This document shows, in pieces, positions 8,577-17,551 of a stretch of 64,000 bases of DNA. Location of the stretch: positions 1 through 64,000 of the forward strand of contig CAHJWM010000019.1 in assembly GCA_903642325.1 (NCBI GenBank). Direction: 5' to 3'. A model generated the notes under the pieces. It was given only the letters and a program-made list of their open reading frames with translations, ran no database searches and was not told the origin of the DNA. A program made the translations under genes and the position numbers. The first letter of the stretch is position 1, and the number at the start of each line of letters is the position of its first letter. Source of the DNA: Myxococcales bacterium. Its GTDB lineage: Bacteria > Myxococcota_A > Polyangia > Polyangiales > Polyangiaceae.

Positions 8577-9728
8577 TCAAATATAGCGCGCCCAGCTGTG
8601 TTTATGCGCGGACTTGTAGCTGCGATAGGCATGGCACAATGGATAGAGCACGGTGATGACCCCAACCGCGCCCAGAAAGGCGCCGCCCATGCCCAGCTTA
8701 CTTTCCATGCCCAGTAATTTAGCGCTCAGCATGAGCATCGGGAAATGTAGAAGATAGAAGAACATGGGCGTTTGGCCGAGCACGAGCAGTGGATTAGAGC
8801 GACGCGGCGAGCGCTGCTTTGTCCAGCGGAAAAGTAGCGCGAGGCATAAAAAGCAAAGCCCGAGCTCTAGGCTGATGTAGGACAAGGCTGGCGGATATTT
8901 GCTGACGTGCAGCCACTGCACGAGCGAGTTTCCTCGACGGTAAAGCGCCATGTTTCCGTAGCGGTCGATGCCGCGGATCGCGGCGAAGCATGAAAGGGAA
9001 AGCGCGCCGAGCGCGAGCAACTTACGGCTTAGCTCCGCCGCGCTGTGCGGGCGCGCGATCAAATAATTACCCAGGCTCCAACCCAGCAACATCAATGCCA
9101 GCCAATGAAGCGTCGGATAAGCGACCACCAGTGGAGGAATATTGCCGGGCACTAGCAGCAACGTGGCCCACACCGGCGTGTGCCGACCCATGTGCGCTTG
9201 GCTGAGCTCACACGCCCGCTCGAGCGACAGCATTGCAAAAATAGCCAGGCCAAGCGTCACCTTGTTCGGCAGCCTGCGTAACGGAATCATACACAGATAG
9301 CTCGTACCAATCGCGTACAGCACCTGAAATAGGTACGCACCCTTGGGCATGACGAAGTACGAAATCCATAGTTCACAAGCCGCGAGCAAGAGCCCCCGCT
9401 TCAGCAGGTAACCGTCGATTTCGCGCTCCGGCCTGCCCAACGCCCGATCTTTCTTCACCGTGAACGAAAGCCCCACGCCGGCCAGAAAGAGAAACGTGGG
9501 CGCGCACAAGTGCGTCAGCCAACGCAGCAAGAACTGAGCGGCAGGTAGTGGCGAGCCCGGCCGATAAAAGCTCGCGCCGTCGGTAAACACGCGGCCACCG
9601 TTGAAGGCGTCCGAGCTGTGGTCGAGCGCCATCAGCATCATGACCAAGCCCCGCATCAAATCGAGCGCCGGCAGGCGATGCGGGTGCGCAGCCGGCGACA
9701 ATTTTTTAAAGTCGATGGGCTTCGGCAA
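8577..9728 (-). CDS. DUF1624-type membrane acyltransferase
   Basis: Integral membrane protein of 383 residues with about ten hydrophobic helices. The first helix carries ALDLMRGLVMMLMALDHSSDAF, the signature of the DUF1624/heparan-alpha-glucosaminide N-acetyltransferase-like family, with the conserved Arg and the DH pair. Proteins of this kind move an acyl group across the membrane onto a sugar or other acceptor; the acceptor here cannot be read from sequence. It apparently starts with TTG, preceded by AGGCGG at good spacing. It is divergent from the acetyltransferase at 9905-10474, sharing a 176-base intergenic region. Confidence 0.85.
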   Translation of the reverse strand: MPKPIDFKKLSPAAHPHRLPALDLMRGLVMMLMALDHSSDAFNGGRVFTDGASFYRPGSPLPAAQFLLRWLTHLCAPTFLFLAGVGLSFTVKKDRALGRPEREIDGYLLKRGLLLAACELWISYFVMPKGAYLFQVLYAIGTSYLCMIPLRRLPNKVTLGLAIFAMLSLERACELSQAHMGRHTPVWATLLLVPGNIPPLVVAYPTLHWLALMLLGWSLGNYLIARPHSAAELSRKLLALGALSLSCFAAIRGIDRYGNMALYRRGNSLVQWLHVSKYPPALSYISLELGLCFLCLALLFRWTKQRSPRRSNPLLVLGQTPMFFYLLHFPMLMLSAKLLGMESKLGMGGAFLGAVGVITVLYPLCHAYRSYKSAHKHSWARYI

Positions 9729-9904
9729 GGTCTGCCGCCTATACTACGGCGCACTGCGAAAGAAAGAGGTCCCGACCGAGACCGAGAGCAGGCCCGAAGG
9801 CGGCATGTCAGTTGGCTTTTGGCCCGAGACCGCACCCGCCCCTTTCGGAGGGCCGTATCAATGCTGACCTGCACCAATCACTCGAAAGGCTTCCAGGCTG
9901 GGCG

Positions 9905-10474
9905 ATGAAAGAGCTTGAAAAAATGCTAGCCGGGGAGCCCTACGACGCGACGGATGCGGAGCTGGTCGTGGCGCGTGACCGCGCGCGTGACTTGTGCCGT
10001 GAGCTCAATCTTAGTCGTGAATCCGAGCAACGAGACCGACGGCGAATCACCGAGCAACTATTCGGCGCCGGCGGCGACAGCGTGTGGCTGCAACCTCCGT
10101 TCTATTGCGACTATGGCGCGAACATCGAGCTCGGAGAGCGTGTGTACTTCAATTTCAACTGCGTCGTGCTCGACGTATGTCGGGTCACCATCGGCAGCTT
10201 CAGCTTGTTCGGACCCGCTGTACAAATTTACACGGCCTTGCATCCGCTGAACGCCGCCCTCCGCCGGCGTGAGGAATATGGACGGCCCGTGAGCATCGGC
10301 GCGGACGTATGGGTGGGCGGTGGCGCCAAAATTCTACCTGGCGTCAGCATCGGCTCACGTGCCGTGATCGGCGCCGGCAGTGTCGTCACGCGCGATGTGC
10401 CCGATGACGTGTTCGCTGCGGGAAACCCGTGCCGCGTCATTCGTTCCATCGCCGAAGCGAGCGACCGGACCTGA
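9905..10474 (+). CDS. maa: maltose O-acetyltransferase-type hexapeptide enzyme
   Basis: Protein of 189 residues, the usual length for Maa/NodL/LacA sugar acetyltransferases, which use acetyl-CoA. The N-terminal KMLAGEPYDATDAELV is the Mac domain signature. The left-handed beta-helix follows, with hexapeptide turns such as VSIGADVWVGGGAKILPGV and IGAGSVVTRDVPDDVFAAGNP, and the catalytic His in YTALHPL. An upstream open frame reaches 9812, but the Mac domain begins at the ATG at 9905. The true acceptor sugar is unknown. It is divergent from the membrane acyltransferase. Confidence 0.92.
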   Translation: MKELEKMLAGEPYDATDAELVVARDRARDLCRELNLSRESEQRDRRRITEQLFGAGGDSVWLQPPFYCDYGANIELGERVYFNFNCVVLDVCRVTIGSFSLFGPAVQIYTALHPLNAALRRREEYGRPVSIGADVWVGGGAKILPGVSIGSRAVIGAGSVVTRDVPDDVFAAGNPCRVIRSIAEASDRT

Positions 10475-10553
10475 TCGGCGCGAGCTTGCGCCCCTAGACG
10501 TGCAGGCCCTGGGCGCGCGCTAGCCCGTGGCGACGGAAGGTCAGGCTCCGAGC

Positions 10554-11597
10554 TCAGTGCACGAGCCAGCGCATCGCAACCACCGCAAGCACCAGGCTCG
10601 CGGTTAAAAGCAACGCTACGCGCGCCAATCCGCCGCGCAGCAGGGCTCGACCGAAGAAGGGCGCCATGGGCAAGCGGGCCTGAGGGCCCGCCAGAATCGA
10701 GTGGTGGTCCTGCCCCGCCGCGTGCACCACCTGTTCCGGTCCAGGAGGCAGGGCGCCAAACTGTTGCACGACCTGGAACGTTCCGGTCGGCGGTCGGCCC
10801 GGCAGCTCGAGACCCGCTCCCGTTAGCTCAGCGGCGATCACGGTCAGGTTATCCTTGCCGCCACGCTGGTTCGCGAGCTCGACCAAGTGCGCGCACGCGC
10901 CCGTTGGCGAGCTGCCCTGCACGATTTCCGCGAGCTCGTCGTCGGAGACAGCATTGGAGATACCATCCGAGCAGAGCAGGAGCTTGTCACCGCGGCGCAG
11001 CAACAGCTTGGCGATCGCCACTTGCACGTCGTCCTTCAAACCCATTGCTTGGAGTATTACGTTTCGCTGCGGAGAATGCTTTGCATCCTCGGGTGACAAC
11101 AGCCCGCCATCCACCAGCAGTTGAACGAGGCTCTGGTCGCGCGTCAGCTGACGCAGGCTTCCCTGGCGCAGCAAGTACGCACGCGAATCGCCCACCTCCG
11201 CGATGTACGCGTAATCGTGGCATACGAACACCGCCGTCAAAGTCGCTCCCATGCCCTGCTTGCCCTGCGACCGAGCCGCTTCGAAGACCGCGCTGTTGGC
11301 GCGATGCACGGCATGATCGAGTCGCTTCTCGAGCGGTTCCTTGGACGCGTGCGGCAGCTCGGCGCGCACGGAATCCAGAACGAGTCGACTGGCGACCTCG
11401 CCCGCCGCATGCCCGCCCATGCCGTCCGAGATGGCCAGCAGGGTGCCCGATTCAGACGTAGTAAAAACGCCTTGGTTGGACCCTGTCTCGATACGGGCTC
11501 CGCTCGTGAAGTCGCTGACGGTATAAGCGTCCTCATTCTTGGAGCGAGCTCGGCCCACGTCCGAGATCGCCGCCACCGTCAGTATTACGTCGTTCAC
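10554..11597 (-). CDS. PP2C-family phosphatase with C-terminal membrane helix
   Basis: About 347 residues. The catalytic domain has SKNEDAY, SDGMGGHAAGE, VGDSRAYLL, LLCSDGISN and ANQRGGKDNLT, so all metal-binding motifs are intact. After it come a linker and one C-terminal hydrophobic helix (VALLLTASLVLAVVAM) that should anchor it in the membrane facing the cytoplasm, which the paralogue at 3845-4720 lacks. The start is uncertain: a GTG at 11597 gives the normal PP2C beginning, while a TTG at 11681 would add 28 Cys-rich residues. It is divergent from the type III PKS operon with under 100 bases between. Confidence 0.9.
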   Translation of the reverse strand: MNDVILTVAAISDVGRARSKNEDAYTVSDFTSGARIETGSNQGVFTTSESGTLLAISDGMGGHAAGEVASRLVLDSVRAELPHASKEPLEKRLDHAVHRANSAVFEAARSQGKQGMGATLTAVFVCHDYAYIAEVGDSRAYLLRQGSLRQLTRDQSLVQLLVDGGLLSPEDAKHSPQRNVILQAMGLKDDVQVAIAKLLLRRGDKLLLCSDGISNAVSDDELAEIVQGSSPTGACAHLVELANQRGGKDNLTVIAAELTGAGLELPGRPPTGTFQVVQQFGALPPGPEQVVHAAGQDHHSILAGPQARLPMAPFFGRALLRGGLARVALLLTASLVLAVVAMRWLVH

Positions 11598-11691
11598 AAG
11601 CGCGCCCACACACGGCCGCTGCACGCACCGTGCCGGCGAATCAGGGCACGTGCCTTGCAACAATTGCACGCAACCTCGCAAAAGTTAGACA

Positions 11692-12840
11692 ATGTTAACG
11701 CTCAGCAATTTTTCGATCCAGCGGCCCCGCTATCAAATCCCGCAGGACGAAACGCTGGAATGGCTGACGCAAATCCACGCCACCGCGCAGGCAACGCTCG
11801 ATCACCTCGCCCCCGGCGAACGTGACGCATTTGCGGACCGCTTACGCAAAGTCATCCAACGCTGTGCGTGCGGACCGGAAAGGATCGGCTCGCGCGGTCA
11901 CGTGCTGGCCGACCTCGGCGCCACTAACGCGGAAAATCTGGCGCTATATGACGTCACGCGTCAGCCTCACGGCGGGGGTACCGCGGCCCGTTCGCGCATC
12001 TTTGCCGATGTCGTGAACGCCTACTTCGAACGCGAGTTCGTCGATGAAGTCAATGCCCCGAGCGACTTGATCCATGTCACGTGCACGGGCTACGTCGCCC
12101 CGAGCGGTGCGCAGCGCTTAGTCGGCAGCAAAGGTTGGAGCACACACGTCACCCACGCCTATCATATGGGCTGTTACGCGGCTTTTCCCGCGCTCCGAAT
12201 CGCCGCCGGTCAGCTCGCGCTAGCGGGACCTTTCGCCACAGCTGGCGCGGAACGGCGCGCGGACATCGTCCATACCGAGCTGTGTACACTCCATCTCGAC
12301 CCGACTGAGCATTCGGCGGAGCAACTCGTGGTGCAGAGCCTGTTCGCCGACGGCTTCATCCGTTACGCGCTACGGGATAACCAAACCGGGCCAGGCCTCG
12401 AGGTGCTGGCCATCAGCGAGCAGATCTTGCCGGGCTCGGCTGAAGCCATGGGCTGGGCCGCGGGGGACTTCGGGATGCACATGACACTGGCTCGGGACGT
12501 GCCCGAGCGCATCGCCACCGCGCTTCGTCCGTTCGTGAGCGGGCTCTTCGCAAAGTCGGGGCTCAGCTTGGGCGAATCCCTGCGCGGGGCGCTCGTCGCA
12601 GTCCACCCGGGCGGTCCGAAGATAATTGACGGCGTGCGGCAGGTGCTGGAGCTGGCGGAAGAGCAGGTCCAAACTAGTCGAGCTGTGCTGTTCGACTACG
12701 GAAACATGTCGTCTGCGACCCTGCCGCATGTGTGGGCCCGCATCGTCGATGATAGCGCCGTATGCGCTGGCACCCTGATTTTGAGCCTCGCGTTTGGGCC
12801 AGGGCTGAGCGTGTGCGGCGGTGTTTTTCGGAAGCTCTGA
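11692..12840 (+). CDS. type III polyketide synthase (chalcone/stilbene synthase family)
   Basis: Homodimeric condensing enzyme of 382 residues that would extend an acyl-CoA with malonyl-CoA and cyclise the product to a pyrone, resorcinol or similar phenol. The Cys-His-Asn triad is complete: Cys161 in HMGCYAAFPA, His305 in VHPGGPKII and Asn338 in YGNMSSATLP. CTGYVAPS and the GW-GDFGMHM region also match the family. The starter and product cannot be deduced. The stop overlaps the start of the next gene (TGATG), so the two should be translated together. Confidence 0.94.
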   Translation: MLTLSNFSIQRPRYQIPQDETLEWLTQIHATAQATLDHLAPGERDAFADRLRKVIQRCACGPERIGSRGHVLADLGATNAENLALYDVTRQPHGGGTAARSRIFADVVNAYFEREFVDEVNAPSDLIHVTCTGYVAPSGAQRLVGSKGWSTHVTHAYHMGCYAAFPALRIAAGQLALAGPFATAGAERRADIVHTELCTLHLDPTEHSAEQLVVQSLFADGFIRYALRDNQTGPGLEVLAISEQILPGSAEAMGWAAGDFGMHMTLARDVPERIATALRPFVSGLFAKSGLSLGESLRGALVAVHPGGPKIIDGVRQVLELAEEQVQTSRAVLFDYGNMSSATLPHVWARIVDDSAVCAGTLILSLAFGPGLSVCGGVFRKL

Positions 12841-13364
12841 TGCTGGTTCTCTTGCTGCTTCCCGCGGCATTGCAGATGCTCGCGATGGCGTGGGACGAGC
12901 TCGTGTTTCACCGTAGGCGCGGCCTTCCGCGTTGGGAGCGGCTGGGCCATCCCTTGGACACGTCGAGCGCCGCGCTTTGTTATGCTTGGGCGATCCTCAG
13001 CCCCCCTCATAGCCCGCGCGCCCTCACCGTTTACGTCGCATTGTGCGCATTTTCTTGCTTGCTCATCACGAAAGACGAGTTCGTCCACACCCGACTGTGT
13101 CAAGCGACGGAAACTTGGCTGCACGCCGTACTGTTCGTCCTCCACCCGATCGTCTTCTTGGGCTTCGGTGTAATCTGGCAGAGTGGCGGAGCCGCTTGGA
13201 CACTCGAGCTCGAGCTCGTGGGCACTCTCCTTTTGCTGCTGCATCAGGTGCTCTACTGGAGCGTGCTACGGCCGCGAACCGAGCCCGTGCGGAATGCTCG
13301 ACTCAGTGATGCGCGGCCTTCGCCGCAGCCGCCATCTGCACAGACCACTCGGCGGGGCGGGTAG
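12840..13364 (+). CDS. membrane protein coupled to the type III PKS
   Basis: A 174-residue protein with about four to five hydrophobic helices. Its ATG at 12840 uses the last base of the PKS stop codon. Charged residues and histidines cluster at helix ends: WDELVFHRRRGL, HPLDTSSAAL, KDEFVHTRL, ETWLHAVLFVLHP and LHQVLYW. The Asp/Glu/His spacing could suit a metal-dependent membrane enzyme, for example one modifying the phenolic product, but I recognise no family and this is speculation. The last 25 residues are Pro/Arg-rich and probably cytoplasmic. A hairpin at 13408-13438 closes the operon. Confidence 0.82.
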   Translation: MLVLLLLPAALQMLAMAWDELVFHRRRGLPRWERLGHPLDTSSAALCYAWAILSPPHSPRALTVYVALCAFSCLLITKDEFVHTRLCQATETWLHAVLFVLHPIVFLGFGVIWQSGGAAWTLELELVGTLLLLLHQVLYWSVLRPRTEPVRNARLSDARPSPQPPSAQTTRRGG

Positions 13365-13407
13365 ATGACTTCGAATGACTCTTGGCAGCTGCACTGAGCT
13401 GACGGCC

Positions 13408-13438
13408 GCTCGCGCAATGCGATTGCATGCGCTCGAGC
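13408..13438 (+). terminator. hairpin after the PKS operon
   Basis: GCTCGCGC then ATGC (13408-13420, one-base bulge) pairs with GCAT, GCGC and GAGC (13425-13438, two-base bulge) around a GATT loop. It lies 44 bases after the stop and before the peptidase gene. No T-tract follows. Confidence 0.5.
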
Positions 13439-13463
13439 ACTGGGCTTCAGTGAGCGTGCGAAC

Positions 13464-15116
13464 ATGACCCTTGGCTCTTGGCGCGCCGTGGCCGGCACTT
13501 TGTTTTCGCTCTTCTGTTCGGTCGGGCTGCTAACACACTGCGCGCGTCGCGCGGCGATTGCCAGCCCGCAGCCGTCACCCGGCGTGCCCCACGCCGCAAC
13601 GGCGGCTGATGGTCAAACCTTGCCTCCTCCGGCAAGGCCGAGCGCCACGGTCCTAGCCTATGGCGAGGTCGCGCGGCGCATCCGGGAGGCGAGCCTGGCC
13701 GACAAGGGCGCTTTTCAGAGGCTCAGCGAGCTGAGCGACGAAATCGGTCCGCGTTTGAGCGGTTCACCTGCGCTCGAGCGGGCGGTAATCTGGGCTAAAC
13801 AAACATTCGTCGCTGACGGTCAGGAGCGTGTCACGGTCGAGCCCGTGCGGGTGCCGCACTGGGTGCGCGGCGGACAATCCGTCGCAATTTTAAGCCCGTT
13901 CGTGCGCCCGCTCGACGTGTTGACCTTGGGCGGCAGCGTGGCAACGCCAGCCGCAGGCGTAACGGCAGAGCTAATGGTGGTGAGCACGTTCGACGAGCTC
14001 GAAATGCGCAAAGCAGAGGTGAGCGGAAAAATCGTGCTCTTCGATCATGTCATGAGGCGGGAAGGCGATGCCGGGACGAACTACGGCGAAGCTATTCCGT
14101 ACCGCACGACCGGTGCCGCGCGGGCGGCGCGCTTTGGCGCAGCCGCCGTGTTGGTTCGCTCGCTGACCGCGCGCAGCCTCGGCGCGCCGCACACCGGCAG
14201 CATGCGTTACATAGATCCCCAAGCCAAAAAAATTGCGGCCGCGGCCATCTCGGTGGAAAGCGCGGAGCTCCTCCATCGCCTGGTCGCACGAGGCGATCGA
14301 GTGACGCTTCGAGTCGCACTTTCGCCTCGAACTTTGCCCGACGTTGACTCCGCCAACGTCAGCGCCGAAATCCGCGGACGAGAGCTACCGGACGAGGTGG
14401 TGTTGATCGGCGCACACTTGGATTCCTGGGACGTGGGCCAAGGCGCTCAAGACGACGGCGCCGGCGTAGCCACGGTCGTGCAATCATTGAGCACGCTGCG
14501 TGCGCTTGGCCTGCGTCCGCGCCGCACAATCCGCGCCGTGCTCTTTACGAACGAAGAAAATGGCGCGCGCGGCGCTGCGCAGTACGCCAGTGACCACCTT
14601 TCGGAACGCCATGTGGCGGCCTTCGAAATGGACTCAGGCTCAGGCGCGCCAATCGGCTTCACGACCGACGGCGAACAACCCTTCCTGACCGAAGCACGCG
14701 AGATCGCCACGCTCCTCACTCCCATTGCGGCAAGCACCGTCAGCCCCGGCTTTGCAGGCGAAGACGTGCTGGCTCTCAAACTCACGGGCACCCCGCTGTT
14801 CGGCGTGCTCGTCGACACCGAACACTATTTCGACGTCCATCATTCAGCGGCTGACACGCTCGACAAGGTCGACCCCGAGCATCTCGAGAAAGCCGTCACC
14901 GCCCTGGCCACGATGGCCTTCGTGATCGCTGACCGCGCCGGAGCTTGGACATCCGCGCCCGTTTCAGCCGTGCCCCTGCCCTTGCTTTTAGCGCCGTCCG
15001 CGCCGGCCTTGCCCCCCGCTGCGGCGCCCCCCGCGGCCGTGCTGCACGCACCGTCGCACGCGGCTGCCCCGCCTTTGCCCGCACTCCCTATCGAACCATC
15101 GCCCACACATCCTTGA
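13464..15116 (+). CDS. M28-family metallopeptidase lipoprotein (carboxypeptidase Q-like)
   Basis: Exported zinc aminopeptidase or carboxypeptidase of 550 residues. The N-terminus is a signal with a plausible lipobox ending at Cys26 (GLLTHC). A protease-associated insert covers about 160-265. The di-zinc site is clear: GAHLDSWD (His318), GAQDDGAG (Asp331), FTNEENGARG (Glu364/365), FEMDSGSG (Asp390) and the last ligand in FDVHHSAADTLD. Length and order match carboxypeptidase Q/plasma glutamate carboxypeptidase relatives. The last 60 residues are a Pro/Ala-rich tail with no domain. The likely role is trimming peptides outside the cytoplasm, consistent with a predatory or proteolytic lifestyle. 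Confidence 0.9.
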   Translation: MTLGSWRAVAGTLFSLFCSVGLLTHCARRAAIASPQPSPGVPHAATAADGQTLPPPARPSATVLAYGEVARRIREASLADKGAFQRLSELSDEIGPRLSGSPALERAVIWAKQTFVADGQERVTVEPVRVPHWVRGGQSVAILSPFVRPLDVLTLGGSVATPAAGVTAELMVVSTFDELEMRKAEVSGKIVLFDHVMRREGDAGTNYGEAIPYRTTGAARAARFGAAAVLVRSLTARSLGAPHTGSMRYIDPQAKKIAAAAISVESAELLHRLVARGDRVTLRVALSPRTLPDVDSANVSAEIRGRELPDEVVLIGAHLDSWDVGQGAQDDGAGVATVVQSLSTLRALGLRPRRTIRAVLFTNEENGARGAAQYASDHLSERHVAAFEMDSGSGAPIGFTTDGEQPFLTEAREIATLLTPIAASTVSPGFAGEDVLALKLTGTPLFGVLVDTEHYFDVHHSAADTLDKVDPEHLEKAVTALATMAFVIADRAGAWTSAPVSAVPLPLLLAPSAPALPPAAAPPAAVLHAPSHAAAPPLPALPIEPSPTHP

Positions 15117-15470
15117 TGGGAGTCGGGCGCTCTCGATCCCGCCTCGCACCTCGCGCCGGGCCCGAATTGCCGCGAAGGTCGGCCGCGCCGGGCACTGGGA
15201 GCGGCGTGTATCGCATTTCGGCTCGACGTGCGGCACGTTCGAGAGATCTGGGCGCCGCTGGCCGCCGCACATTTCTCGGCGGCGCCAACTGCACTTCTTG
15301 CAGCTCAGTTGAGACGCTCGCGCTCGCGCGTAATTCGCAGGTTTGGCCGAGTGAGACCCTGCTCCCCGCCGTTGGAACGGCGCGTGTGGCATTTATGCGG
15401 TTGCTGCTCCTGCCCGCTGGAGCTCGCGAAGTTAGACGCGGCCAGTTGAGACAGGCGTAAGCTTCTCGCG
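15117..15470 (+). other. intergenic region upstream of the histidine kinase
   Basis: 354 bases without a gene I can support. A moderate inverted repeat (GGCGCC at 15251-15256 with GGCGCC at 15281-15286, and more pairing inside) lies 135 bases after the peptidase stop and may end that transcript. The promoter of the kinase-receiver pair must lie in the second half, but no clear motif stands out. Confidence 0.4.
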
Positions 15471-17078
15471 ATGCAAAATTCCGATCCGCCGCTGGTGGTC
15501 GTGATCGAGGATCACGACGACTCGAGGGAGTTGCTCGAGGAGTGTCTGCGTATGGAGGGATTCGATGTGCTTGGTTGTCGCTCGGCGGAAGAGGCAATAG
15601 ACACCATGCTGCAGACCCCGCCGGCTGCGGTCATTTCGGATTTCACTTTGCCCGGCATGAGCGGCGAACAGCTCGCGGAGCGCGTTCGCCAAGAACATTC
15701 GCTGGCGGCTGTGCCCATCATCGCGCTCAGTGGACGCAGTCTCGATCCGAAGCAGGCTCAGATCTTCGATGATGTACTGCTGAAACCAGCGGACGTACGA
15801 GTTTTGGGCGTTCGCGTCCGCAGCGCCATCGAGCGCGCCCGCCAAACAGCCCAGGCGGCCGTGAGCGAGTCGCAGTGGACACGCGATGTGCGGGCGCCAA
15901 GCGCGCAGTCGTTCGAGCTCAGTCCGTCCGCGAGGCGGGTAGCGAGCGCAGACCAACCGCTAATCGACGCATCACGCCCAGGTCGATCGAACGAGGCCGC
16001 CCTGCCCGATGACCAATATCGCCTGGTCCTCGATCACGCACCGACGATGATTTGGCGCGCGGGCACGGATACGGTGCGCACTTGGTTCAACGCAACGTGG
16101 CTCGAATTTTCGGGCCGGACCCTGGCCGAAGAGTGCGGCAACGGTTGGGCGGCCGGCGTTCATCTCGAGGACTTCGCTCCTTGCCGTAAGATCTACTTGG
16201 ATAGTTTCGAGCGGCGCCGGCCATTCGAGATGGAATACAGGCTCAAACGCCACGATGGTGTGTATCGCTGGATTCTGGAGCGAGGAGCGCCTTTTTTCCT
16301 GGACGACGGTGAGTTCGGGGGCGTGCTTGGTTCGTGCATCGACATCGAGGACCGGCGCCAGGCGGACCTGTCCAAGCGGCAATTCCTCACGTTCATGGCG
16401 CATGAGCTGCGTACGCCACTCACTCCGCTGCGTGCTTACATGCATCAGCTAACAAAAAAGTCCGCTGAGGGGGAGCCGCTAGGACAAGAGATGATTGCGC
16501 GCATCACGCGGCAAGTCGATCGCGTGGTGGCGCTTGCCGAGAGTCTGACTGACACTGCGCGCCTCGACGCGGGGACGGCGCTGGCGATCGAGCGCGAGGA
16601 CGTTGATCTGAGCGTCATGGTCCGGCGCATCATCGACGAGCGGTCGGCCGCCCTGGCACGTGGACCGAGCACGCGAGTACGGCCCACGCTGAGCCTGCAG
16701 GCCACCGGCGCCTGTCCGGCGTTTGCCGACCCGGTCCGCATCGAGCAGGCGTTCCAAAATGTGCTCGACAACGCCATCAAGTTCTCCCCCAAAGGCGAGT
16801 TCATTCGCGTGACCGTGGAAGAAGACGAAGGAGAAATTCGCATCGTGACCAGCGACCAAGGGATTGGCGTCCCCGCCGAAGAGCTAGACCGCTTAGGTAC
16901 CAAGTACTTTCGCGGCAGCAACGCGCCGCCTGCAAACTTCGCCGGCGTGGGCCTGGGTCTTGCATTGTGCAAAGAAATAATGATCGCGCACGGAGGCACG
17001 CTTTTGGCAGCCAGCAGCCCTCGAGGTGGCACGGTGATCACGCTCAGCCTGCCTCGCGTTCCGGGGCTGTTGCGATGA
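15471..17078 (+). CDS. REC-PAS sensor histidine kinase
   Basis: Soluble kinase of 535 residues with an unusual N-terminal receiver. The receiver (about 5-125) has VVVIEDHDDS, phospho-acceptor Asp57 in VISDFTLPGMSG and Lys in VLLKPAD. A PAS/PAC segment lies at about 180-295 (MIWRAGTDTVRTWFNATWLEFSG, YRLKRHDGVYRWI). The dimerisation H-box is FMAHELRTPLTPL with His311. The ATPase domain has the N box FQNVLDNAIKFS and glycine boxes DQGIGVP and GVGLGLAL. It lacks membrane helices, so it senses a cytoplasmic cue or is driven by phosphate arriving at its own receiver. Its stop overlaps the receiver gene start (ATGA), marking the likely partner. Confidence 0.93.
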   Translation: MQNSDPPLVVVIEDHDDSRELLEECLRMEGFDVLGCRSAEEAIDTMLQTPPAAVISDFTLPGMSGEQLAERVRQEHSLAAVPIIALSGRSLDPKQAQIFDDVLLKPADVRVLGVRVRSAIERARQTAQAAVSESQWTRDVRAPSAQSFELSPSARRVASADQPLIDASRPGRSNEAALPDDQYRLVLDHAPTMIWRAGTDTVRTWFNATWLEFSGRTLAEECGNGWAAGVHLEDFAPCRKIYLDSFERRRPFEMEYRLKRHDGVYRWILERGAPFFLDDGEFGGVLGSCIDIEDRRQADLSKRQFLTFMAHELRTPLTPLRAYMHQLTKKSAEGEPLGQEMIARITRQVDRVVALAESLTDTARLDAGTALAIEREDVDLSVMVRRIIDERSAALARGPSTRVRPTLSLQATGACPAFADPVRIEQAFQNVLDNAIKFSPKGEFIRVTVEEDEGEIRIVTSDQGIGVPAEELDRLGTKYFRGSNAPPANFAGVGLGLALCKEIMIAHGGTLLAASSPRGGTVITLSLPRVPGLLR

Positions 17079-17551
17079 GTCCCATTCTGATCATCGACGA
17101 CGACGTCGATATTCTGGACGCGCTGAGCATGGTGCTGGAAGAAAATTACGAGGTGGTAACTAGCTCGGGTGGCACGGACGCCTTGCGCTTACTTCAGAAA
17201 AGACATTTCGAGGCCGTGCTCGTGGACCTGATGATGCCGGAAATGGACGGCGAGTCCCTGGTGGACGCGATGCGGAAAATGGGCATCCATGTGCCCGTTC
17301 TACTGGCCTCAGCGGTGCCCGACCTGCATCACCGCGCGGTGCGACTCAATGTGCCGTGCATCTCGAAGCCGTACGATATCAATAAGCTGGAAGCGAAGCT
17401 TGCAGCTATCATCGGCAGGGGTAGCGGCGCGCCTGGAGCTCCCGCACGCGGCTCTCGACCCGACCCCGCATCGGAGCCGCCTCCGACCGCGGGAAGCGCT
17501 CCAGCCGGGCGGGGCCAGCAGCTCTCCGTGTCAACCACGCGCTTTGTCTGA
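17075..17551 (+). CDS. response regulator coupled to the PAS kinase
   Basis: Receiver of 158 residues beginning at an ATG that overlaps the kinase stop by four bases. LIIDDDVDI forms the acidic pocket, Asp51 in AVLVDLMMPEMDG is the phospho-acceptor, and the Lys is in CISKPYD. After the receiver (about 1-118) is a 40-residue Pro/Gly/Ala-rich tail with no output domain. It probably works by protein contact or phosphorelay. The last 21 bases overlap the end of the convergent DUF3253-DUF4385 gene. Confidence 0.93.
   Translation: MSPILIIDDDVDILDALSMVLEENYEVVTSSGGTDALRLLQKRHFEAVLVDLMMPEMDGESLVDAMRKMGIHVPVLLASAVPDLHHRAVRLNVPCISKPYDINKLEAKLAAIIGRGSGAPGAPARGSRPDPASEPPPTAGSAPAGRGQQLSVSTTRFV

Noticed and set aside
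10477-10492. GGCGC-gagctt-GCGCC after the maltose acetyltransferase gene
   Set aside because: A 5-bp stem is expected often by chance in such GC-rich sequence.
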